From contig JAQVCA010000009.1 in the NCBI GenBank assembly GCA_028690035.1, forward strand, positions 50,986-114,985: a stretch of 64,000 bases of DNA, in the 5' to 3' direction. The first letter of the stretch is position 1, and the number at the start of each line of letters is the position of its first letter. The translations under genes and the position numbers were made by a program. This DNA is from Comamonas sp. (GTDB lineage: Bacteria > Pseudomonadota > Gammaproteobacteria > Burkholderiales > Burkholderiaceae_C). Of this stretch, positions 34,315-44,420 are shown in pieces. The notes below the pieces were generated by a model. That model worked only from the letters and a program-made list of their open reading frames with translations, had not been told where the DNA came from and did no database searches.

Positions 34315-34833
34315 TTAGTGTTGTGCGCCATGGGGGCCATGTGCGGGGTGGGCGGGCGCATGGCCCGATCCGGCAGTGTGGCCCAGCGGCTTCACGGGCA
34401 CTTGCACGGGCAGCTCCAGGTGCTGGCCCTGGGCGTTGGTGAACTGCAAGGTGACGGGCACTTCGGTGCCTGCCTGCAGAGGCGCTTGCAGCTGCATGAA
34501 CATCAGGTGGTAGCCGCCGGGTTTGAGCTCCACGGTCTGGCCCGCAGGCAGATCCAGGCCTTCGATGGCGCGCATGCGCATGACATCGCCTTCCATCTTC
34601 ATCTCGTGTACCTCAGAGTGGGCCGAGACGGGCGAGGTCACGCCCACCAGGCGCAGTGGCTCTTGTGCGGTGATGCGCATGAAGGCGCCCCCCGCCTGCT
34701 GGCCGGCCACGGTGGCGCGCGCCCAGGGGGCGTCGATACGTACCGGGGCATCGGCCCAGGCACTCAGGCCCGTAGCGGCCAAGACGGTGGCAGCGAAAAG
34801 CGAACGAAACGAACGAAACGAATGAAACGGCAT
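34315..34833 (-). CDS. Periplasmic copper chaperone PCu(A)C
   Basis: The 172-residue exported protein has a signal peptide (hydrophobic LFAATVLAATGLSAWA, cleavage after AWA) and a PCu(A)C cupredoxin-like domain. The copper-ligand pattern is visible: HSEVHEMKMEGDVMRM and HLMFMQL (His/Met ligands). It delivers Cu(I) towards cytochrome oxidase CuA or CuB sites. A His-rich tail (nine His in the last 30 residues) could add metal sites. ATG 34833 has GAGG at good spacing; ATG 34842 is too close to it. No SCO or copper-transport gene is adjacent. Confidence 0.9.
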   Translation of the reverse strand: MPFHSFRSFRSLFAATVLAATGLSAWADAPVRIDAPWARATVAGQQAGGAFMRITAQEPLRLVGVTSPVSAHSEVHEMKMEGDVMRMRAIEGLDLPAGQTVELKPGGYHLMFMQLQAPLQAGTEVPVTLQFTNAQGQHLELPVQVPVKPLGHTAGSGHAPAHPAHGPHGAQH

Positions 34834-34952
34834 GGCAAGCATCCTCGTAAAAACCAAGTGAAAACCGCCCACCCCGGCAGGGTCGGCGAACCAGGGGGGC
34901 ATTCTATGGAGGAAAAAACAGGAGCTTGTACCGCTGATCCATTCAGTAATTC

Positions 34953-35015
34953 AAGATGTTTTATGCCTGAAACGCTTATTAAAAAAGCGGTAGCAGCTAT
35001 GAAATTTGAAAAAAT
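34953..35015 (-). repeat. Interspersed palindromic repeat after recD
   Basis: On the minus strand it reads TTTCATAGCTGCTACCGC, then AATAAGCGTTTCAGGC. It begins directly after the recD stop codon and fills the gap towards the copper chaperone gene. Confidence 0.7.
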
Positions 35016-37058
35016 TTAAGCCGTGACAGCAAACTCTCCTTGCAAAAAGCGCAGCAGGCCGCTGCTGCGCCGCGTGGGGTTGGCCAGTGCCTCAGCCAGC
35101 AAAGCGCTGTGCTGGGTGAGCAAACTAAAGTGCTGGCGCGCGCGTGTGATGCCGGTATAGACCAGCTCGCGCCCGAGCACGCCGCCGCTGCGTGCGGGCA
35201 GCACCAGGGCGGTGTGGGCAAATTCTGAGCCCTGGCTTTTGTGCACCGTCATGGCAAAGGCGGTTTCCACATGCGCCAGGCGCGCCACGCCCACGCTGCG
35301 CAGCTCGGCACCATCCAAAAAGTACACGCGCAGCGCATCGCCGCGCACGCTGGGCAGCGTGATGCCAATGTCGCCGTTGAACACGCCCAGCGCCGCGTCG
35401 TTGCGCGTGACCATCACCGGGCGGCCCACGTACCACTCGCCGCCGCTGGGCAGCAGGCCCTGGGCACGCAGGGCTTTTTCGATGGCACTGTTTAAGCCTT
35501 CCACGCCCCAGTCGCCCTCGCGCACGGCGCACAGCAGGCGAAAGCCTTCAAAGGCGCGCAGCACCCCGATCACCCAGGCGCGGTGCGCGGCCTCGTCGCC
35601 GGCGGGGGCGTGCGTGCCCAGTGCCTGGGCGTAGTGGCGGTAGCTGGCCGCTGGGCCGCGCCCGTGGACGGCCAGATCCCAGATGCGCTTGAGCGCGCCC
35701 CCACTGCTGGCGTGCAGACTGTCGTCGGCACAGTGCGCCAGCACCTGCTGGGCAGTTGCTGCGTCGCCCGCATTCACCGCCTGCGCCAATTCGCCAATGG
35801 GGCCGCCAAAGCGGTGGCTGTGGCGCAGCATGATGGTGCGCTGTGCCAGGGCGCTGCCGTCGCTGTCTTGCAAAGCCGCCGGGATGTGCTGGCCAGCAAC
35901 GCGCAGGGCGTAGGCGACGGTGTCGGGGGTGTAGTGGCCGTTTTCGGCACTGCGGCACAGATCGCCCAGTACGGCGCCCGCTTCCACCGAGGCCAGCTGG
36001 TCTTTGTCGCCCAGCACGATCAGGCGCGCCGTGGGCGGCAGTGCTTCCAAGAGGGCGGCCATCATTTCCAGGTGCACCATGGAGGCTTCATCGACGATGA
36101 GCACATCCACCTCCAGCGGGTGGTGGCGCTGGTGGCGCCATTGGCGCGTGCCCGGCTGGCTGCCCAGCAGGCTGTGCAAGGTGCGCGCGGCGCCGGTGCG
36201 CTCGACCAGGGCGGGCAGATCCAAATCGGGGGCCACCAGTGGCTGCAGCTCCAGCAGGGCGTGGTCGATGGATTGCTTGAGGCGCGCTGCCGCCTTGCCG
36301 GTGGGCGCGGCCAGGGCAACGCGCAGATCGTGCGGCTGGGCGCTGGTGCCCCACAGCAGCGCCAGCAAGCGTGCCGCGGTGTAGGTTTTGCCGGTGCCGG
36401 GGCCGCCGGTGATGATCGTCAGCCGCCCGCGCAGCGCCAAGGCGCAGGCCAGACGCTGCCAGTCGCAGGCAGTAGCGTTGGTGGTTTTTGGGGAGGATGG
36501 AAACAAGCGCTCCAGCCATTTTTTGGCGCTGGCTTCATCGATCGTGTCGGGCTGCACGCAGCGCGCCTGCACGTGCTGGGCCACCAGCCGTTCGTGGTGC
36601 CAGTAGCGGCGCAGATAGAGCAGGGGCGTTTCGCTTTGCATTCCTGCCAGCACCATGGGCTGGCCCGTGTCGGCATCGCGATCGACCACGCGCACCAAGG
36701 CGCTGCCACTCAGCGCATGCAGCCACTGCGCCAGACTGTGCCCTGGCAGGTCCAGTTGCGCTTGCAGCTGCATTTGGGCGTTGCTTTCCCAGCCCAGAAC
36801 TTCGGACGGGTGGCTCAAGACCTCGGCCAGTGGCAGGCAGCTGTGGCCACGCCCTTCCAGGTGTGTAAGCAAGGTGGCCGCCAGCAGCAACGCGTCGCTG
36901 GCAGCGTTGTGGTGGTCGCGTACAAACTGCATCCAGGCCAGATCCAGCTGGCGCAGTACGTCCTGGGCTTGCCAAGCGTGCAGTTGTTCGAGCAGGGGCA
37001 GCGGCGCTTGTGTGGTGTCAAACAAATCCAGGGTGAAGACGTCGTCAACGTGGCTCAT
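35016..37058 (-). CDS. recD: Exodeoxyribonuclease V alpha subunit RecD
   Basis: RecD is the fast 5'-3' helicase motor of RecBCD. The 680-residue protein has the Walker A TIITGGPGTGKTYTAARLL near residues 214-232, the Walker B VLIVDEASMVHLEM near 321-334, and the C-terminal VHKSQGSEFAHTALVLP helicase motif near 616-632. The N-terminal domain that contacts RecC is present. It overlaps recB by four bases (ATGA) and is the last gene of recC-recB-recD. Confidence 0.95.
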   Translation of the reverse strand: MSHVDDVFTLDLFDTTQAPLPLLEQLHAWQAQDVLRQLDLAWMQFVRDHHNAASDALLLAATLLTHLEGRGHSCLPLAEVLSHPSEVLGWESNAQMQLQAQLDLPGHSLAQWLHALSGSALVRVVDRDADTGQPMVLAGMQSETPLLYLRRYWHHERLVAQHVQARCVQPDTIDEASAKKWLERLFPSSPKTTNATACDWQRLACALALRGRLTIITGGPGTGKTYTAARLLALLWGTSAQPHDLRVALAAPTGKAAARLKQSIDHALLELQPLVAPDLDLPALVERTGAARTLHSLLGSQPGTRQWRHQRHHPLEVDVLIVDEASMVHLEMMAALLEALPPTARLIVLGDKDQLASVEAGAVLGDLCRSAENGHYTPDTVAYALRVAGQHIPAALQDSDGSALAQRTIMLRHSHRFGGPIGELAQAVNAGDAATAQQVLAHCADDSLHASSGGALKRIWDLAVHGRGPAASYRHYAQALGTHAPAGDEAAHRAWVIGVLRAFEGFRLLCAVREGDWGVEGLNSAIEKALRAQGLLPSGGEWYVGRPVMVTRNDAALGVFNGDIGITLPSVRGDALRVYFLDGAELRSVGVARLAHVETAFAMTVHKSQGSEFAHTALVLPARSGGVLGRELVYTGITRARQHFSLLTQHSALLAEALANPTRRSSGLLRFLQGEFAVTA

Positions 37059-40000
37059 ACAACCTCGGCAGTGGACAGTGAAGTGGGGTCAGTGCTGGCA
37101 CTGGTGGGGCTGGCCAGCGCGTGCAGCGCCTCCAGCAGGGGCAAGGGCGCCTGCATGGGGTGGATGCCACCGGCATCGCCGTCGATGCCGCGCAGGAAGA
37201 AATACAGCGCCCCACCCAGTTGCGCCTGGGGCCGGTAGGCAGCGCCCAGACGTGCGTGCAGCAGGCGGTGCAGTGCCAGCAGGTACAGGGCCGCTTGCAC
37301 GTCGTAGCGGTGCGCCAGCATGGCGTGTTGCAGGGCCAGCGCGTCGTAGGCGCTGGCATCGGGGCCGAGGTGGTTGCTCTTGTAGTCCAGCACCCAGTAG
37401 CGCCCCTGGTGGGCCAACACCAAGTCGGCAAAGCCCATGAGCATGCCGTGCAGCTGGCGTTGGGGCAGAGCCGGGCGCTCCATACCGGGCAGGATGTGCT
37501 GGCGGCACAGCGCATCGACTTGGGCCGCAGGCAGCTGCGCCAGGGGCAGCCAGAACTCCATCTCGGGCAGCACGGTGTCGATCTCGGGCAGGCGCGCCTG
37601 CAGCACGGGCAAGGGGTGTTGCACCACGGCGCCCAGCCACTGCAGTACGTCTTCGGCCTCGGGCTCTGCATAGCCGGCGCGCAGGCAGCGGCGGTGCAGG
37701 CGCTCTTGCTGCTGGGCATCGAAGGCAAAACCGGCTTCGCCCAGCCATTGCAGCTGGTCGTGCAGGAAGTTGCCCACCAGCGGCCCTTTGCCAAAGCGGT
37801 GCCATACCGCCACGCTGGCGCTGCTGCGCGCTGCGCGATGGGGGGTGGCGCTGCCATCGCTGGGCAGGAGCTCGTCGTCGGCCTGGCCTGCGGCCAGCAG
37901 CAGCGCATCGCTGGCCACGGGCATGGCACGCGTCAGCGCCGAGAAGCTGGCCACGCTCCAGTGGCGGTCAAACTGGCCGTTGTAGCGTGTGGGGGCAGCC
38001 AGCGCAGACGCTGGGTGGTGGGCACGCAGCGGCGTGCAGGCCGTGGCCCAGTCCAGGCCCTGCAGCGGCTGCAGTTGCATGTGCGGGCAGGCTTGGGTGA
38101 ACTGCTCCAGGGCCTGCCCCCAGTCGCTGACGCTGCGCGCCTGCATGCCGCCCAGCAGGTAGCCACTGGCGCTTTGTTCGTTGACGCAGCTGTCTTTCTT
38201 GTTCTGGCCCAGCGCCCCCAGGCCCAGCCACACCAGGTGGCGCGCGCGCGTCAGCGCCACGTAGAACAGGCGCAGGTCTTCGCGCAGGCGCTCTTGGTCG
38301 GCCATGGCCAGCTCTGCATCGCTGAAGTTCAGGCGCAGGCGGCCATCGGGCAGGCGCACCCAGGCGGTGTTCTTGCGCGTCTTTTTGGTGAAGCTGCTGC
38401 CAAACGGCAGCATGACGATGGGGTACTCCAGCCCTTTGCTTTTGTGGATGGTGACGATTTGCACCAGATCGGCATCGCTTTCCAGGCGCAGGGTTTGCGC
38501 CTCGCTGTCCTGGCTGGGGTTGGCAATGTGCTGGGCCAGCCAGCGAATCAGCGCTTGTTCGCCCTCCAGCGCGGCGCTGGCGTTTTGCAGCAGCTCGGCC
38601 AGATGCAGGTAATTGGTCAGGGCGCGCTCGCCTTCGCCGCTGTGGGCCTCGGCCAGCCAGCGCGCGGGTAACTTGAGGCGGTGCAGGCTGGCGCGCAGCA
38701 TGGCCAGCACGCCCTGGCGCTGCCACAGCTGGTGCAGCTCACGCAGCAGCAGGGTGTAGTGGTCGAGCAGCTCATCGTCTTGCGCCAGGCGTTGCAATTG
38801 CTCCAGCGGCAGCGCCAGCAGGCGCGTGGCCAGGGCGGCGCGCACGGCGCGGGCGTTGAGCGGTTCGGCCACGGCCTTGAGCCAGTACAGCAGGTCTTGC
38901 GCCTGCGTGCTTTCAAACACGGAGGAGCGCTCAGACAGATACACCGAGGCCACGCCCCGGCGCTGCAGTTGCTGGCGCACGGCCTGCGCTTCCTCGCCTT
39001 TGCGCACCAGCACGGCAATATCGCTGGGGCGCAGGCGCGTAAATGCCCCATCGGCAGCTTGAAAGCCCATGCCGGGGTCGTTGAGCCACAGCACGATGCG
39101 CTGGGCACACGCCTGCGCGTAGGTGTGCATCAGGATCTCTTTGTTCAGCGCAGCGGGGTTGCCATCCTCATCCTCACCCTGGTGCCAGTGGATCTGCATG
39201 GCCGGCAGCGGCTGGCCATCGGCGCACAGCGTCTCGGCGCGGCCATGGGCGCGGGCCTCCAGAAACGGCAGGGGGTTGTCGTTGCTGCCTTGGCGAAACA
39301 AGAACGCAGCTTGCGGGTGGCGCTGCTCGGCCAGGGCAAACCAGTGGTTCGTGGCTTCCACCAGCGCCTGGGTGGAGCGGTAATTGGTGGAGAGCACATA
39401 GTGCCGCCCGGTGGTGGCTTGGCGCGCCTTGAGGTAGCTGTAAATGTCGGCACCGCGAAAGCCGTAGATGGATTGCTTGGGGTCGCCAATCAACAGCAGT
39501 GCGCAATCGGGCGCCGGGGTGTCGGGCTGGTAGATGTGCTCAAACAGCCGGTATTGCAGCGGCGAGGTGTCCTGAAACTCATCGAGCAGCGCCACCGGGT
39601 ACTGCTGGCGCAGGCGTTGGCGCAGCAGCGTGCCTTGTGGCCCGGCCAGGGCCGCATCCAGGCGTTGCAGCATGTCGGCAAAGCCAAAGGTGCCCGCTTC
39701 GCTTTTGAGCCATTGCAGGCGCTGGGCCACCTGCTGGCAGGCATGCCAGCGCAGGCGCAGGCCAATGGGGGCGATGGCATCGAGTGCCTGCAGCAAATCC
39801 TCCAGCGCTTGCGCTTGGGGCGGGTAATGCACCTGCACACCGCCCTTGCGGGCCTCGTCCAAACCGCAGGGGGTCAATCGGGTTGCTCCGGTTTTCAGAG
39901 CATCACGCAGTTGCAGGGTAGGCGCTGCGGCCCATTTTTCCAATGTGCTGAGCCAATCTTGGCAGCGTTTGAGCTGCAGCTTGCGCCCATCCCAAGCGCT

Positions 40001-40816
40001 CTTGTTGTTGGCCAGCTCGCCTTCAATCCAAGTGAGGTAGTCCTGCGCGCCTTTTTCCCAGCCTTGGGCCAGCTGCTGCAGCTGTTGTTGCTGGTCGGCC
40101 TGCCATTGCGGCAGCAGTGCGGTCAGGCTTTGGTCGGAGATGTGGGCCGTGGTAGCGCTGCCGGGCAGCTCGGCGCTGCGCAGCTGCTGCATGTCTTTGA
40201 GCAGCTGCTCCACCCCGTCCCACTGCGCCAGCACGATGCCCAATAGCCCATCGGACAGTGGGTAGCACTGCTGGCGCCAGTAGTCGTACACCGCTTCGCG
40301 CAGGCGCTCGCCTTCGTCGGGCTCCAGGGTTTCGTCGAACAGGCAGCCGCTGTCCAGAGCATGTTCGCGCAGCACGCGCTGGCACCAGGCGTCGATGGTG
40401 AAGATGGCGGCATCGTCCATGCCCTCGGCGGCCAGCGCCAAGCGCCAGGCGGCTTGTTCGCGTGCCGGGGCATCGGGGTAGTCGGCCAGCAGGGATTGCA
40501 GGAAGGCATCGCCCTCGGCCTCGCCACGAAAGCAGGCCACGGCCTGCACCAGGCGCTGGCGGATGCGGTCGGAGAGCTCGCGCGTGGCCGCGCGGGTGAA
40601 GGTCATCACCAAAATGTCGGGCGGCAGCAGCGGGCCAATGGCGCTGTCCTCCTCATCACTGGGGCGGTGGCCCAAGATGAGGCGCACGTAGAGCGCAGCA
40701 ATCGTCCAGGTTTTGCCGGTACCGGCGCTGGCTTCGATCAGGCGGCTGCCGTGCAGCGCAAAGCTGCGCGGGTCGAGCAAATGGGGGGGGGTGGTCATGT
40801 GCGAATGCGAGTTCAT
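37055..40816 (-). CDS. recB: Exodeoxyribonuclease V beta subunit RecB
   Basis: RecB is the 3'-5' helicase and only nuclease of RecBCD, which loads RecA at double-strand ends. The 1,253-residue protein has the UvrD-type Walker A IEASAGTGKTWTIAALYVRL near residues 28-47, ALLDEFQDTSPLQYRLFE near 415-432, GDPKQSIYGFRGAD near 451-464 and VTIHKSKGLEYPIVMLP. The C-terminal nuclease has GFADLVLAHQGRYWVLDYKS, the Asp...Asp-x-Lys metal site. It overlaps recC and recD by ATGA junctions. Confidence 0.96.
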   Translation of the reverse strand: MNSHSHMTTPPHLLDPRSFALHGSRLIEASAGTGKTWTIAALYVRLILGHRPSDEEDSAIGPLLPPDILVMTFTRAATRELSDRIRQRLVQAVACFRGEAEGDAFLQSLLADYPDAPAREQAAWRLALAAEGMDDAAIFTIDAWCQRVLREHALDSGCLFDETLEPDEGERLREAVYDYWRQQCYPLSDGLLGIVLAQWDGVEQLLKDMQQLRSAELPGSATTAHISDQSLTALLPQWQADQQQQLQQLAQGWEKGAQDYLTWIEGELANNKSAWDGRKLQLKRCQDWLSTLEKWAAAPTLQLRDALKTGATRLTPCGLDEARKGGVQVHYPPQAQALEDLLQALDAIAPIGLRLRWHACQQVAQRLQWLKSEAGTFGFADMLQRLDAALAGPQGTLLRQRLRQQYPVALLDEFQDTSPLQYRLFEHIYQPDTPAPDCALLLIGDPKQSIYGFRGADIYSYLKARQATTGRHYVLSTNYRSTQALVEATNHWFALAEQRHPQAAFLFRQGSNDNPLPFLEARAHGRAETLCADGQPLPAMQIHWHQGEDEDGNPAALNKEILMHTYAQACAQRIVLWLNDPGMGFQAADGAFTRLRPSDIAVLVRKGEEAQAVRQQLQRRGVASVYLSERSSVFESTQAQDLLYWLKAVAEPLNARAVRAALATRLLALPLEQLQRLAQDDELLDHYTLLLRELHQLWQRQGVLAMLRASLHRLKLPARWLAEAHSGEGERALTNYLHLAELLQNASAALEGEQALIRWLAQHIANPSQDSEAQTLRLESDADLVQIVTIHKSKGLEYPIVMLPFGSSFTKKTRKNTAWVRLPDGRLRLNFSDAELAMADQERLREDLRLFYVALTRARHLVWLGLGALGQNKKDSCVNEQSASGYLLGGMQARSVSDWGQALEQFTQACPHMQLQPLQGLDWATACTPLRAHHPASALAAPTRYNGQFDRHWSVASFSALTRAMPVASDALLLAAGQADDELLPSDGSATPHRAARSSASVAVWHRFGKGPLVGNFLHDQLQWLGEAGFAFDAQQQERLHRRCLRAGYAEPEAEDVLQWLGAVVQHPLPVLQARLPEIDTVLPEMEFWLPLAQLPAAQVDALCRQHILPGMERPALPQRQLHGMLMGFADLVLAHQGRYWVLDYKSNHLGPDASAYDALALQHAMLAHRYDVQAALYLLALHRLLHARLGAAYRPQAQLGGALYFFLRGIDGDAGGIHPMQAPLPLLEALHALASPTSASTDPTSLSTAEVV

Positions 40817-43800
40817 GGCGCGGTGCTTTCTTCGGACGATGCGGCTTGCAGTGCTTCACCCAGCTTGTCCCAGGGAACCCAGCGCACGCAGGTTGCGCCC
40901 CAGGCGCGCAGCGGCGCGTACAGGCGCTGCGCCCAGTGCGCGAGGCGGCCATCGTGGCTCAGGGCTTCAAAGTCGGGGAACAGACGCGCCCAGGCCATGT
41001 GCTCGCCCTCGCCATGGCTGGCGTGGCCGCCTTCGTAGGCGCTGCGGGCATCGCCACCTTGCACCAAGGTCAGGGCGGTTTTTGGGGGCAACGGCATGGG
41101 GCTTTGCTGCCCGGCGTGCCAGGCTTGCAGCACATCGGCCAGGGCTTCGCGGGCCTCTTCTGGCTCCAGCGGCGCAATGTGCAGGCAGCCATCGCGCCCG
41201 ACGATCCAGCTGCTGCACAGCAAGCCGGTGGCCGCTGCGGCCAGACAGCGCAGATAGACGGGCAGCAGCTTGTCCAGACGCGGCGCGCCTTTGGTGGCCA
41301 CATCGCGTGCCACCAGTTGCAGCCAGGTGGTGTACGTGGGATTGCCGCCCTGCATGCGGCAGCGCAGCTGGTCGAGCCAGTCTTGCAGGCTCAGCGATCC
41401 GTGTGACCAGTCCACAGCCTGATGTGGTGCGCTGTCGGGGTAATGTTGCAGCAGCTGTTGCCAAGCCTGCATGCAGGGGCTGAGGCTGCCCAGCAACTGC
41501 TGCTGGGCACGCTCGCCCAGACTGGCCAGTGGCAGCTGGCCGCTGCGTTGCAGGCGCTGCAGTTCGGTTTGCAGCAATGTGTCCAGCGGGGCGTTGGGTT
41601 GTTGCTGCCAGTGCGCGCTGACCTGGTTTTGCACGTTGCTCACCAGCAAGTACGCTTCCAGCCCCTCCACAGTGAAGCACTCGTCGTCGTCCAGATGGCT
41701 GTCGTCTTCCTCGAACACCACATGCAGCTGCTGGCGCAAAAAGTGGCGCGCCGGGTTTTGCAGAAACTGCGCCAGTTGTTGCAGGGTGGCGCTGGTGGCG
41801 GTATCGGGCACGGGCAGCGGTGTTGGGGCGTCGGTTTCTGCATCGGTCGATGCCGCGTGCGCGCTGTGCCACTCATAGGCGTACGTGGACAGGGGCGAGT
41901 CCTCCTCAAAGTAGCGGCGGCTAAAGGGCTGCAGCGGGTGCTGGTGCAGGCGCTGCGTGACGACGTTGATGCTGTGCTGGTTGTTTGACGTTTCACCCTC
42001 AGCGCGCCAGCCACCACGCAGGTAGTCCAGCAACTGCGCCACCAGCACCGAAGGTGGCTGACGGCTGTTGTCGCGCACATGGTGCCCGGCCCAGCTGATG
42101 TAGAGCTGGCGCCGCGCCGAGAGCAGGGCATCGAGCATCAGCTGGCGGTCGTGGTCGCGCCGGGCGCGGTCGCCGGGGCGGTATTGGCCGGGTTGCTGCA
42201 TCAAGTCCATGGGGTTGCGCGGGCTGTGGCGTGGGTAGTCGCCTTCGTTCATGCCCAGCAGGCACACCAGCTCAAACGGGATGGCACGCATGGGCATCAA
42301 GGTGCAAAACGTCACACCCCCGCCGCCAAAGCGCTGCTGCAGCGCCGGTTGCTCCAGCGCCTGCAGCCAAGCGGGCTGTACCACCGAGAGGGGCAAGGTT
42401 GTGTCAAAGCGCGCGTGGTCGCAGGCGCGCAGCCACTCTTGCAGGGCCTGTTCCAGGCCCTGGAGCACGGCGCGTTCCAGATCGTCCTGCGGCGTGAACA
42501 GGTCGGCCAGCAATTGGCGCAGGCGCTGCGCCCACACCAGAGGGGTGGCCGGTTGCAGCGCCTCTTGCCACCACGCCAGCAGGCGTTGCAACAGGGCGGC
42601 CAGAATGCCGGCCAGCTCGGCCTCCAGGCCGCCGACTTCGGCAAACGGCTCAATGTCGCCCCAGGCGGCGCTGCGCGGCAGGCCCTCGGCCTCGATGGGC
42701 TGGGCGCCGCTGGCATAGCCCAGCAGCATGCGCTGCAGGCCAAACCAGGCGCTGTTGGTGTCGCCGCAGGCGTCCAGTGCCAGATGCTGGCGCTGCTGGG
42801 CATTCAGACCCCAGCGGATACCGGCGGCGGCCATCCACTGGCGCAGCTGCGGGGCGTCGCTTTCTTGCAGGCCCAGACGTGCGGCCAGCGCGGGCACGTC
42901 CAGCAGGTCGGCCAGCTCGCTGATGCGGCAGCGCTGCTGGGGCAGGCGCAGCAGCCACGCCAGCGCGGTGGTCAGAGGGCTGGTGGCGCTGGCGGCCAGA
43001 TCGGCAATGGCGTAGGGGATGTGGCGTGCATCGCGCTGGCCGCTGCTGGGTGCGTACTGGCCAAACACGGCGCGAATGGCCGGGGCCGCTTGGGCGATGT
43101 TGGGCAGCATGACGATGATGTCGCGCGGCTGCAGCGCGGGCTGCTCGGTCGTGGCCGGTTGCGCCAGCAGGCGCAGCAGGTGGTCGTGCAGCACCTCCAG
43201 CTCGCGCACCAGGCTGTGCGCGCTGTGCAGGACGATGGAGTCGTCGCTGGCGGCAATCGTATGCTGTGGCTGGGTCTGGCGCGGGTGCTCGGCCAGGGGC
43301 AGCAGGTCGCGGATGCTGCGCTGCACTTGTTGTAGCAATGTACCCTTGTCAGCTGATGATTCTTCGTATAAATCTACCCTGGGAATGGCTTGGGACAAGC
43401 GGGAGCTGCTCTCAAATTCATCAAGCAGGCGCACATAGTCGCGGCTTTGGCGTCCCCAGGCCATGAGCAGCGGGTGCGCATGCGCGTGCATGGCCTGCAG
43501 CGGAATCTGCGCCAGATCGCGCCCCTGGCGCAGCGGGTGGCGGCGGCGCTGCAGGCGCAGCAGCTCGCGCCCGTCGATGGCGTCGGCCCAGTGAAAGCGG
43601 CAGGGGTTGGGCACGGCCAGCACAATCTGGCTGTGGCGCGACAGCGCGGCCAGAAATTCCAGCATCGACAGCGGCATGTGCGTCAGCCCCAGCAGCAGCA
43701 CGCGCCGCGCCACGGGCAGGCTGCCCACCGGCGCGGTGTTCAGGGTCTCCAACACCTGCGCGCGCAGCGCCGGGCGCGTGACGGCGCGCTCTTGCGCTGT

Positions 43801-44388
43801 TAAATCGGCCAGCACGGCGCGCCACAGGCGTGGTTGCCACTCCTGCCCGGCGGGCAACGCGCGCGCGTGCTGGTCGGGCAAGCCGGGGAGTTCATCGTGC
43901 CCGGCTTCCCAGGCCTGCAGCCAGTCGCCGCGATAGACCTGGTACTGGTCGAACAAGTCGGCCAGGCGGCTGGCCAGCTGCAGCAGGCGCTGGGGTTGCT
44001 CGGGGCGCAAAAAGCGCGCAATCGGCGCAAAAGCAGGGTCGTCCAGACAAGCGGGCAGCAGGCGCATCAGGCGCCAGACCATGGGTTGCTCGTCCAGCGG
44101 CGAGAGGCTGGGTACGCGCTGCGCGCCCAAAATTTGCCGCCAGCTGCGCCACAGAAAACGCGCCGGCAGCTCCACGCGCGTGGCCGCGCAGATGCCGCTG
44201 TGCTGTGCTTGCAGCATCTTGAACCACTCGGCGGTGCCGTTGCTTTGCACCAGCACCACTTCTTGCTCTAGAGGCGCCAGCGGGTGGGCGCTGCTCCAGT
44301 CGATCAGCGCCTGCGCCAGCGTCTCGGCGCAGTTGCCGTGCAGGGCCAGCAGGCCGGGGGGGATGGGGTGGGACGAGGAAATGCTCAT
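40813..44388 (-). CDS. recC: Exodeoxyribonuclease V gamma subunit RecC
   Basis: RecC is the scaffold of RecBCD that splits the duplex and reads the Chi sequence. The 1,191-residue protein has the inactive helicase-like fold (RVELPARFLWRSWRQILG near residues 72-89; LLGLTHMPLSMLEFLAAL near 232-249) and the family segments CTLMPMRAIPFELVCLLGMNEGDYPR near 696-721 and ISWAGHHVRDN near 769. The helicase Walker A is absent, as expected for RecC. The A-rich stretch near 43330-43385 (residues about 335-353) is locally less GC-rich than its surroundings. Confidence 0.94.
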   Translation of the reverse strand: MSISSSHPIPPGLLALHGNCAETLAQALIDWSSAHPLAPLEQEVVLVQSNGTAEWFKMLQAQHSGICAATRVELPARFLWRSWRQILGAQRVPSLSPLDEQPMVWRLMRLLPACLDDPAFAPIARFLRPEQPQRLLQLASRLADLFDQYQVYRGDWLQAWEAGHDELPGLPDQHARALPAGQEWQPRLWRAVLADLTAQERAVTRPALRAQVLETLNTAPVGSLPVARRVLLLGLTHMPLSMLEFLAALSRHSQIVLAVPNPCRFHWADAIDGRELLRLQRRRHPLRQGRDLAQIPLQAMHAHAHPLLMAWGRQSRDYVRLLDEFESSSRLSQAIPRVDLYEESSADKGTLLQQVQRSIRDLLPLAEHPRQTQPQHTIAASDDSIVLHSAHSLVRELEVLHDHLLRLLAQPATTEQPALQPRDIIVMLPNIAQAAPAIRAVFGQYAPSSGQRDARHIPYAIADLAASATSPLTTALAWLLRLPQQRCRISELADLLDVPALAARLGLQESDAPQLRQWMAAAGIRWGLNAQQRQHLALDACGDTNSAWFGLQRMLLGYASGAQPIEAEGLPRSAAWGDIEPFAEVGGLEAELAGILAALLQRLLAWWQEALQPATPLVWAQRLRQLLADLFTPQDDLERAVLQGLEQALQEWLRACDHARFDTTLPLSVVQPAWLQALEQPALQQRFGGGGVTFCTLMPMRAIPFELVCLLGMNEGDYPRHSPRNPMDLMQQPGQYRPGDRARRDHDRQLMLDALLSARRQLYISWAGHHVRDNSRQPPSVLVAQLLDYLRGGWRAEGETSNNQHSINVVTQRLHQHPLQPFSRRYFEEDSPLSTYAYEWHSAHAASTDAETDAPTPLPVPDTATSATLQQLAQFLQNPARHFLRQQLHVVFEEDDSHLDDDECFTVEGLEAYLLVSNVQNQVSAHWQQQPNAPLDTLLQTELQRLQRSGQLPLASLGERAQQQLLGSLSPCMQAWQQLLQHYPDSAPHQAVDWSHGSLSLQDWLDQLRCRMQGGNPTYTTWLQLVARDVATKGAPRLDKLLPVYLRCLAAAATGLLCSSWIVGRDGCLHIAPLEPEEAREALADVLQAWHAGQQSPMPLPPKTALTLVQGGDARSAYEGGHASHGEGEHMAWARLFPDFEALSHDGRLAHWAQRLYAPLRAWGATCVRWVPWDKLGEALQAASSEESTAP

Positions 44389-44420
44389 AGTGCTTGGAAT
44401 GCAGGGGGCTGTGTCACAGC

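Noticed and set aside
43325-43390. Lower-GC stretch in recC as a possible repeat insertion
   Set aside because: I could not align it to the arms of the interspersed repeat; it may just be a variable linker.
35016-44388. Frequent GCTGGTGG octamers as Chi sites for the local RecBCD
   Set aside because: The octamer is what Leu-Val codons give in GC-rich genes; Chi of this family is not known, and strand bias cannot be judged from one window.
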